Positions 1 through 4,520 of a stretch of 18,894 nucleotides of DNA are shown here, one piece after another. The notes under the pieces are model-generated. The model saw only the letters and a list, made by a program, of their open reading frames with translations. It searched no databases and had not been told where the DNA came from. The first letter of the stretch is position 1. Each line of letters starts with the position of its first letter. Position numbers and translations under genes: made by a program. Source of the DNA: SIG710 sp045648605 (GTDB taxonomy: Bacteria; Bacillota; Clostridia; Oscillospirales; CAG-272); contig JAZROG010000082.1 in NCBI GenBank assembly GCA_045648605.1, forward strand, positions 1 to 18,894. The letters are read 5' to 3'.

Positions 1-1
1 T

Positions 2-1087
2 CGACTGAAAAAGAACGGACGGCGAATCCGCGTGGAGCAGCACGGTCCCGAGCTGTCCGACCGAATGGTACGCGCCTGCCACGCAAGCTGTCGTATGGCG
101 CTTGAAAAAGCGGTAGCCGAAGGACTGATACGAATCAATCCCGCCATCGGCTGTAAACTCCCGCCCAAGAAAGCGCGTGAGATGCAGGTGCTCACCAAAG
201 ATGAACTACAGCGATTCCTCGTCCAGGCCAAAGAGGACGGATACTACGAACTGTTCCTCTTAGAGCTCGGCACGGGAATGCGCCGAGGGGAACTGATGGG
301 ACTGCAATGGGATGACCTCAACTTCGATACGGGCGAGCTCCAAATCGTCCGCCAGGCGTGTGCGGTGAACGGAAAAATCGAGATCTCCGTTCCGAAAACA
401 AAAAGCTCCATCCGCACGGTGGTACTGCCGCCGTCGCTGGTGGAGGTGCTGAGAAAGTATAAGGAAACGGTCAATTCGCGGTGGATGTTTCCGTCGCCGC
501 AAAATTCCGACGTGCCGCGATATCCCACGTCCGTCGGCGATATCCTGTCGATCCTCCTCAAACGGGCAGGATGCAAGCACGTACGGTTCCATGATCTGCG
601 TCATACCTTCGCCACGATGGCGTTAGAGAACGGCATGGATGTGAAAACGCTGTCGGCAACGATAGGCCATGTGTCAGCGGCAACGACGCTTGATATCTAC
701 AGCCATATGACCGACACCATGCAGATGCAGGCGGCGGTGAGCATTGACCGCAAAATCGGCGGTACAAACGCGCAGATGCCTGCGGTAGAGCAGACACACG
801 AGGAGACGGCGAAATCGCCCGTAAACGCGCCGTGTGAGCCCACAGAGCCGCATCCCGAGCCGATACCGAGAAAGATACGCAAGAGCGGCACGGGGTGCCT
901 GTATCAGATCAATGACAACCTCTGGGAAGGCAGCTTCTTCCCACGACTGCCGAACGGTAAGCGAAAGAAATTCAACGTCTACGCAGAAACAAAAGAGCAG
1001 TGCGAAATCAAACTCGCTGAGATGATCGAAAGAGTAAAAGCGGAGATTGCGGAAGAAAAAGCAAAACTAAAAGAGGGCGACTCGTGA
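2..1087 (+). CDS. Tyrosine recombinase/integrase, 5' end outside window
   Basis: This is a site-specific recombinase of the tyrosine family, the kind that integrates and excises mobile elements. The frame is open from base 2, so the gene starts left of the window; the GTG at 32 is internal to the core-binding domain. Numbering from that GTG, the catalytic set is visible: Arg84 in TGMRRGE, a beta-hairpin Lys in PKTK (122 or 124), His187 and Arg190 in HDLRHT, His213 in GHVS, and nucleophile Tyr223 in DIYSH. After the catalytic domain comes a proline-rich linker (about 250-285). It is followed by a basic segment (about 286-340) that resembles the arm-type DNA-binding domain normally found at the N-terminus of such integrases. 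Base composition is clearly richer in G and C, with many C-ending codons, unlike the genes to the right. This fits horizontal transfer. The family call is secure; the element type is unknown. Confidence 0.93.
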   Translation, partial: RLKKNGRRIRVEQHGPELSDRMVRACHASCRMALEKAVAEGLIRINPAIGCKLPPKKAREMQVLTKDELQRFLVQAKEDGYYELFLLELGTGMRRGELMGLQWDDLNFDTGELQIVRQACAVNGKIEISVPKTKSSIRTVVLPPSLVEVLRKYKETVNSRWMFPSPQNSDVPRYPTSVGDILSILLKRAGCKHVRFHDLRHTFATMALENGMDVKTLSATIGHVSAATTLDIYSHMTDTMQMQAAVSIDRKIGGTNAQMPAVEQTHEETAKSPVNAPCEPTEPHPEPIPRKIRKSGTGCLYQINDNLWEGSFFPRLPNGKRKKFNVYAETKEQCEIKLAEMIERVKAEIAEEKAKLKEGDS

Positions 1088-1125
1088 GAGCCGCCCTCAA
1101 AAATAGGTTTGCAGTAAACAAAGAA

Positions 1126-1160
1126 AAGAGCAGACATTGTACGTGACGATGTCTGCTCTT
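1126..1160 (-). terminator. Hairpin terminator between integrase and tRNA-like fragment
   Basis: A perfect 12-bp inverted repeat (1126-1137 with 1149-1160) encloses an 11-nt loop. Read on the minus strand it is followed by a T-rich stretch (TTCTTTGTTT), so it best fits termination of leftward transcription through the tRNA-like fragment at 1162-1200. On the plus strand the following bases are G-rich. It could still slow transcription leaving the integrase, but it lacks a U tract in that direction. Confidence 0.65.
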
Positions 1161-1161
1161 G

Positions 1162-1200
1162 TGGTGGGGCGTCTGAGGAGTCGAACCTCACGTGGCTCCC
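1162..1200 (-). other. 3'-end fragment of a tRNA-Sec-like gene, probable attachment site
   Basis: On the minus strand this reads as the end of a tRNA. A five-pair T stem TGAGG/CCTCA encloses the loop TTCGACT. It is followed by eight bases, GACGCCCC, then A and an encoded CCA (1164-1162). Eight bases between T stem and discriminator instead of seven is the hallmark of bacterial selenocysteine tRNA, and the loop TTCGACT is also that of E. coli selC. The ten bases before the T stem could be one strand of a long variable arm. No matching 5' half (a GGGGCGTC acceptor strand) lies to the right, so this is a fragment and not a working tRNA. It lies just downstream of the integrase, where a tRNA-targeting element keeps its attachment core. 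The isoacceptor identity is inference; another tRNA or a tmRNA end cannot be excluded. Confidence 0.55.
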
Positions 1201-1234
1201 TTTATATTTAGCGCACTTTGTACTATTGTCTCAT

Positions 1235-1432
1235 TTAAGCTACCTGACTACAACCCCCAGCAAACACGGTAGTGGCCGACCCGACCAGAGCGCCGATTAC
1301 ACAATCACAAATCAAACCCATCAAAATCATTCCCTTCATTTCCACTTTCGCTTCGAATCCGTTTTTGAATTTTTTGGTGACCGTAATAGATAAAGCAGAG
1401 AGCAAATAGAGCAAAGCACAGATAAAGGACAA
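1235..1432 (-). CDS. Small hydrophobic ORF, doubtful gene
   Basis: This is a 65-residue ORF beginning with TTG. It has two hydrophobic stretches (about residues 3-18 and 35-58) separated by a charged loop with several Lys, so if made it would be a small two-pass membrane protein. No Shine-Dalgarno sequence is visible before the TTG. The frame is the same as that of the 127-residue ORF upstream, whose TGA stop lies 18 bases earlier; in between the frame is open. It could be a separate gene translated by coupling, the remains of a longer protein, or chance. I recognise no family. It ends 35 bases before the tRNA-like fragment. Confidence 0.25.
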   Translation of the reverse strand: MSFICALLYLLSALSITVTKKFKNGFEAKVEMKGMILMGLICDCVIGALVGSATTVFAGGCSQVA

Positions 1433-1450
1433 AAATTTATCTAATCGAAA

Positions 1451-1834
1451 TCAATCAGGTTTATATAAATTATGGCCATGTTCACGCGGATACGAAGGTG
1501 ACTGAGGAATCTTTCCTGCCCAAGCTCTTTTACTTAAAACAGAATCAAATGTGTTTAGCAGATTTTGCAATTGAACGGCCATTGAGAAGTTGTTTCCAGA
1601 AGAGCAGTACTGTTTTCTGACAATTTCTCGCTCTGCTTTTAATACATCGTCAGATACTGAATCAAACCATTTACCACTATATTTACGAGGTTCAAGACTA
1701 CCTGCGATTTTGGATAATCCTATACCCGTAAGGATGGTTCCAACTGTACCGGCAATAATAATTAGTTCTTTTTTGTGCCTTTTAGTAAAGTTAACAATGC
1801 CGTTTTCGTTTTTCGTTCTTGGTGAATTTGCCAT
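1451..1834 (-). CDS. Small membrane-anchored protein of unknown function
   Basis: This is a 127-residue protein with a good ribosome site (GGGAGG, seven bases before the ATG at 1834). The first 20 residues are polar and basic. A single membrane segment (about 24-42, IIIAGTVGTILTGIGL) follows, then a soluble part with an alternating charged stretch (SDDVLKAEREIVRKQYC) and a C-terminus containing YPREHGHNLYKPD. The protein looks complete, with a type II or anchored topology. I do not recognise a named family; the ending resembles small hypothetical proteins of gut Firmicutes mobile DNA, but this is recall, not a search. It sits just downstream of tRNA-Pro and has no clear promoter of its own, so it may be read from the tRNA promoter or belong to an accessory region between the tRNA and the integrase. 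Confidence 0.7.
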   Translation of the reverse strand: MANSPRTKNENGIVNFTKRHKKELIIIAGTVGTILTGIGLSKIAGSLEPRKYSGKWFDSVSDDVLKAEREIVRKQYCSSGNNFSMAVQLQNLLNTFDSVLSKRAWAGKIPQSPSYPREHGHNLYKPD

Positions 1835-1863
1835 GTCAAAACCTCCCTTGCTTTTGTGTTAAG

Positions 1864-1893
1864 AAGCCGCAAAGTATCCCTACTTTGCGGCTT
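1864..1893 (-). terminator. Hairpin terminator downstream of tRNA-Pro
   Basis: A perfect 13-bp inverted repeat (1864-1876 with 1881-1893) has a 4-nt loop and lies 26 bases beyond the 3' end of tRNA-Pro. On the minus strand the stem ends in a short T-rich run (CTTCTTAA), a weak U tract. Between it and the tRNA is a second, smaller perfect hairpin (1899-1904 with 1909-1914) with loop TTCG on the transcribed strand, a stable UUCG tetraloop. Together they look like a 3' trailer with processing and termination signals. Confidence 0.6.
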
Positions 1894-1918
1894 TCGTATG
1901 CGGACGAATCCGCAAAAT

Positions 1919-1994
1919 TGGTCGGAATGACAGGATTTGAACCTGCGACATCCTGCTCCCAAAGCAGGCGCGCTACCATCTGCGCTACATCCCG
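1919..1994 (-). tRNA. tRNA-Pro(TGG)
   Basis: A complete cloverleaf is visible on the minus strand. The acceptor strands CGGGATG and CATTCCG pair with one G-U. The D arm is of the TAGCGCAGATGGTAGCGC type, and the anticodon stem CCTGC/GCAGG has loop TTTGGGA. The T stem is GCAGG/CCTGT with loop TTCAAAT, followed by discriminator A and an encoded CCA. The anticodon TGG (opposite plus-strand bases 1959-1961) reads proline CCA codons and by wobble other CCN codons. The gene has its own strong promoter and a hairpin trailer. Confidence 0.97.
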
Positions 1995-2011
1995 AAAAAT
2001 TTCACTTAAAT

Positions 2012-2040
2012 ATTATAACAATTTGGAGAAGATTTGTCAA
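2012..2040 (-). promoter_or_regulatory. Sigma-A promoter of tRNA-Pro
   Basis: On the minus strand there is a perfect -35 TTGACA (2040-2035), a 17-base spacer and a perfect -10 TATAAT (2017-2012). The -10 lies 17 bases before the tRNA 5' end at 1994, so transcription would start about 10 bases upstream of the mature tRNA. A perfect-consensus promoter is usual for stable RNA genes. Confidence 0.9.
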
Positions 2041-2051
2041 GTCTTTTTTTT

Positions 2052-2090
2052 AAAACTTATTTTATTTTTTGAAAACTTATTTTATTTTTG
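2052..2090. repeat. Tandem AT-rich 20-bp repeat
   Basis: Two adjacent copies of a unit beginning AAAACTTATTTTATTTTT (2052-2071 and 2072-2090) differ only by one T at the end of the run. They lie between the divergent tRNA-Pro promoter and the rightward transcribed LRR region. They may be a simple slippage duplication, or UP-element-like AT-rich DNA for the tRNA promoter. No function is shown by the sequence. Confidence 0.7.
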
Positions 2091-2099
2091 AGGAAATAT

Positions 2100-2195
2100 A
2101 TGAATATTTCGGAGAATAAGTTGTACTTTTGGTTTGTCTTCTTGATTTTATTTGTGATTCTCTTGACAGAAAGTGGAAAAATGGTACAATCATAG
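2100..2195 (+). CDS. Possible 31-residue membrane peptide
   Basis: A short ORF starts at ATG 2100 with a well-placed GAGGA (2090-2094). It encodes 31 residues: a polar N-terminus MNISENK, one long hydrophobic segment (about residues 9-22, rich in F, I, L, V) and a short polar tail ending KMVQS. This is the architecture of single-pass membrane peptides, including some type I toxin peptides. Its last third overlaps the promoter of the LRR gene at 2163-2190, so the two cannot both be purely coding or purely regulatory in the same sense. There is no similarity I recognise, and no clear antisense RNA promoter was identified. The call rests only on the ribosome site and composition. Confidence 0.3.
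   Translation: MNISENKLYFWFVFLILFVILLTESGKMVQS
2163..2190 (+). promoter_or_regulatory. Sigma-A promoter of the secreted LRR gene
   Basis: The sequence shows a perfect -35 TTGACA (2163-2168), a 16-base spacer and -10 TACAAT (2185-2190). The start codon at 2222 is 31 bases downstream, leaving a short leader with ribosome site GAGGTG at 2211-2216. Confidence 0.8.
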
Positions 2196-2221
2196 TATTA
2201 TTATATATGCGAGGTGTGTTT

Positions 2222-2808
2222 ATGAATAAGTTCCTTGGTTTTAGCCTTACAGCTTTTTTTTGACAGCTTTGACTTTTATTTTTGTTTCGGCGGATGACTC
2301 GGGCGAAATGTACTATGTTTACAAGAATCCCACCACCGGTTCATCTTCTGTTATCGTAAACAACACATGGGAATATGTAGATGCGGAAAAGACACTTTAC
2401 ATCCGTTCTCTTACCGACGGTTACAACGAAACGGGCAGAACGTCTTATGCTTCCGACGGTGCATGGAGCGATTATGTATCAGTTATTGAGCATGTCGTTC
2501 TTGTGGGTAATTTTAATAAGGTTACGGGTGGTTCTTTTACCGATTACAAGGCACTTAAAACCTTTACTGTGTCTGATAACACACAGCAATATGACGGTGA
2601 GTGCTTTAAAGGCTGTGAAAATCTTGAGAGTATCACCATAAGAGGAAATCAGCATATAAATGGATATGCGGATCTTAGATCTATTGTCACAATGAGCGGT
2701 AACAAGCAATTTGAGGGAACAAGGCTAGATACCTTCAATCTCGGTGACGGTGTCGATATCAAAAAGCAGCTTAAGAATCTCTTTGACATTAAATATAAAA
2801 GCAGATAA
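2222..2808 (+). pseudogene. Secreted BspA-like LRR protein, frameshifted in signal peptide
   Basis: Translation from ATG 2222, five bases after a good GAGGTG, gives MNKFLGFSLTAFF and then meets TGA at 2261, directly after a run of eight T (2254-2261). The -1 frame is open from the run to the TAA at 2808. Joining the frames (equivalent to nine T) gives a 195-residue protein with a classical signal peptide, basic MNK then a hydrophobic core, and a cleavage site near VSA-DD. The mature part has a W...KTLYI...GAW lead-in. It is followed by two leucine-rich repeats of the BspA/LRR_5 type (VVLVGNFNKVTGGSFTDYKALKTFTV; CFKGCENLESITI). It is short for the family, which usually carries many repeats. 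Such proteins are exported and bind surfaces or ligands. A functional promoter, ribosome site and terminator flank it, so it is either phase-off, read by slippage, recently broken, or affected by an assembly error. Confidence 0.8.
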
Positions 2809-2809
2809 A

Positions 2810-2845
2810 AAATAGGTGCTGAGTTATCCGACTCAGCACCTATTT
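2810..2845. terminator. Bidirectional terminator between LRR gene and spoVAE
   Basis: A perfect 15-bp inverted repeat (2810-2824 with 2831-2845) encloses a 6-nt loop. It starts two bases after the LRR stop codon and lies 20 bases beyond the spoVAE stop on the other strand. On the minus strand the stem runs into six T, making it a strong intrinsic terminator for the spore unit; on the plus strand it ends in ATTTATAT, weaker but usable. Convergent genes sharing one hairpin fit this position. Confidence 0.88.
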
Positions 2846-2864
2846 ATATCTTAAAAATCAATTC

Positions 2865-3233
2865 TTATTTCTTAGGCTTTCCCCTGAAGCACAGGGCGGC
2901 GAGATATCCGAAAACAAGTGCTGCTGAAATACCGCCTGCGGCGGCGGTCAGTGCACCTGTAAGAGCGCCGAGCAGTCCTTTTTCCTTCACTGCCTCCTTT
3001 ATTCCCTTGGATATAAGATATCCAAAGCCTGTGAGCGGCGTTGTTGCGCCTGCCCCCGCAAGGTCAACAAGAGGCTTGTATAATCCCAGTGCGCCGAGAA
3101 TGACTCCCGCAACCACATAAGAAACAAGAATTCTTGCGGGTGTCAGCGCGGTCTTGTCAATGAGTATCTGCGCAATGACGCAGAATGCCCCGCCTATCAC
3201 AAATGCGAGAACATAGTCCATAATATTTCCCAT
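2865..3233 (-). CDS. spoVAE: Stage V sporulation protein AE
   Basis: This is a small membrane protein of the SpoVA channel, which moves dipicolinic acid with calcium into the forespore and out again during germination. The 122 residues form about four hydrophobic segments (near 5-24, 34-51, 60-78 and 85-113) with short loops and a basic C-terminus GKPKK. The loop LVDLAGAGATTPLTGFGYLI is typical of the AE subunit. The length matches the family (about 115-125). The ATG overlaps the last base of the spoVAD stop (TAATG), and an AAGGAG lies 11 bases before it, so the two are coupled. It is the last gene of its unit, followed by the terminator at 2810-2845. Confidence 0.93.
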   Translation of the reverse strand: MGNIMDYVLAFVIGGAFCVIAQILIDKTALTPARILVSYVVAGVILGALGLYKPLVDLAGAGATTPLTGFGYLISKGIKEAVKEKGLLGALTGALTAAAGGISAALVFGYLAALCFRGKPKK

Positions 3234-4246
3234 TAGTTTAAAACTCCTTTAATTCTGATAAGATGTGCGATTCCCGGTATTCCAAGACCTTGCTTTATAC
3301 TGTCGGGGCTCATCAGCGCACCTGTGCCGAGGATAAGAATGTCACCAAGCTCGCCATTTTCAAGCTTGGGAAGTATATATGAGGCGAGAACCGAGGCACT
3401 GCAGCCGCATCCCGAGCCGCCTGCGTGGGTGTCCTGTGTTTCGCGGCTGAATAGCATCATTCCGCAATCGTTAAGCTCTTCGCCGCATTCAATTCCCTCG
3501 GTGTGGAGCAGGTCACGAAGAATGGAATTGCCCTCATAGCCAAGATCACCTGTTGCAATAAGGTCAAAATCACTCGGCTTTTTGCCGCTTTCGTCAAAAT
3601 AACGCATCAGAGTGTAAAGCGCCGCAGGTGCCATTGCCGCGCCCATGTTTCCGGCATCACGAATACCTTTTTCAACAGAAATTCCGGGCATTGCCTCAAT
3701 TATTTTCGCCTTTTTTTCGGCATTTTCACCCTCAGCCGCCTCGGTAATAAACGCCCCTGCCGCAGTTGCCGTCCATTGTGCTGTTGGCGCTCTTTGTGAC
3801 CCGTATTCAAGGGGAGTTCTGAATTGCCGCTCGGCGCTGCAGTTGTGAGATGAGGTAACGGAGAGACATCTTTTGTAAATTCCTGTGCTTGTCATTACCG
3901 AAGAGAGGATAAGACCCTCAACGGCGGTGGAGCAAGCACCGTAAAGACCGAGGAAGGGAACATCATATTCAAGAAGTCCGTATGCAGAGCTTGTGCATTG
4001 ATTTATAAGGTCACCCGCAAAGATGGCATCGATGCTTTTTTCATCAAATCCCCCCTTTGAGAGTGCGAGATTTGCCGCAAGCCTCTGCATTTCTGCCTCC
4101 GCTCGCTCCCATGTTTTTTGCCCAAACCTGTCCTCCTCATCGTGCATATCAAAATATGACCCAAGAGGGCCTTCGTGTTCCTTTTTGCCAACCACCGATG
4201 CCGCAGAAATTATAGCCGAATTCAACTTTATTATCCCTTTTTTCAT
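3233..4246 (-). CDS. spoVAD: Stage V sporulation protein AD
   Basis: This is the soluble, membrane-associated SpoVA subunit that binds dipicolinic acid at the spore inner membrane. It has a thiolase/ketoacyl-synthase-like fold: Cys105 in LYGACSTAVEG stands at the position of the thiolase nucleophile, and the glycine-rich GGSGCGCSAS stretch lies near the C-terminal half. The 337 residues match the family. The start ATG has GGAGG seven bases upstream. A sigma-G-like promoter ends 27 bases before the start. The usual upstream partner gene spoVAC is not here: the next gene upstream is the topoisomerase subunit behind its own terminator. Confidence 0.95.
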   Translation of the reverse strand: MKKGIIKLNSAIISAASVVGKKEHEGPLGSYFDMHDEEDRFGQKTWERAEAEMQRLAANLALSKGGFDEKSIDAIFAGDLINQCTSSAYGLLEYDVPFLGLYGACSTAVEGLILSSVMTSTGIYKRCLSVTSSHNCSAERQFRTPLEYGSQRAPTAQWTATAAGAFITEAAEGENAEKKAKIIEAMPGISVEKGIRDAGNMGAAMAPAALYTLMRYFDESGKKPSDFDLIATGDLGYEGNSILRDLLHTEGIECGEELNDCGMMLFSRETQDTHAGGSGCGCSASVLASYILPKLENGELGDILILGTGALMSPDSIKQGLGIPGIAHLIRIKGVLN

Positions 4247-4273
4247 TCCGCCTCCAAAAACTCTTTTTTTGGT

Positions 4274-4303
4274 TAGTTTTCCACATAAGAGCTTTTATAT
4301 ACA
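4274..4303 (-). promoter_or_regulatory. Sigma-G-like forespore promoter of spoVAD-spoVAE
   Basis: On the minus strand there is TGTATA (4303-4298), a 17-base spacer and AAAACTA (4280-4274). The -35 fits the sigma-G pattern GHATR exactly (GTATA), and the -10 matches five of seven positions of CATWHTA. The position, 27 bases before the spoVAD start, and the known forespore expression of spoVA genes support it. The match is by eye. Confidence 0.55.
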
Positions 4304-4390
4304 TTCTGGTTGGAATTATTTTGCCAAACAAATTAAATTTAGAAAATCAGTGGCGTTTTTCAAACAGGAATTTATCGTTCGGATTAACCG

Positions 4391-4433
4391 CGTACCCGTA
4401 GGGGCGATCATCGATCGCCCCTACCCAAATACG
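4391..4433. repeat. REP-like palindrome
   Basis: A perfect 12-bp inverted repeat (4398-4409 with 4413-4424, arm GTAGGGGCGATC) has a 3-nt loop and is flanked by a further CGTA/TACG pair (4391-4394 with 4430-4433). It lies in the gene-free stretch 4304-4482, which otherwise shows only AT-rich sequence and a small TTAGC/GCTAA palindrome near 4437-4452. It has no U tract, so it does not look like a terminator. It is more GC-rich than its surroundings and has the look of a dispersed intergenic palindrome or miniature element. Confidence 0.6.
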
Positions 4434-4469
4434 TTTTAGCCTGCATGCTAAACTCCTATTTTGTATTAA

Positions 4470-4510
4470 AACACATAAAAACGGAGCTGACTCATGAGTG
4501 AATCAGCTCC
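4470..4510 (-). terminator. Terminator of the long minus-strand operon
   Basis: On the minus strand the arm GGAGCTGA (4510-4503) pairs with TCAGCTCC (4490-4483), and is followed at once by GTTTTTATGTGTTTT. This is a classic GC stem and U tract ten bases after the topoisomerase stop at 4521. Confidence 0.85.
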
Positions 4511-4520
4511 TCTTTATTAT

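Noticed and set aside
1200..1260. Complete long-variable-arm tRNA or tmRNA ending at 1162
   Set aside because: No 5' acceptor strand pairing with GACGCCCC, no D arm and no anticodon arm can be built from the bases to the right.
1451..1453. TGA as a selenocysteine codon in the small membrane protein
   Set aside because: The protein looks complete at the TGA, the nearby hairpin is AT-only in its stem, and no selenoprotein family is recognised. Kept only as a low-interest note.
1762..2091. Overlapping short ORFs on both strands across the tRNA-Pro gene
   Set aside because: They translate the tRNA itself (for example TGFEPATS) and have no ribosome site; the tRNA explains the sequence.
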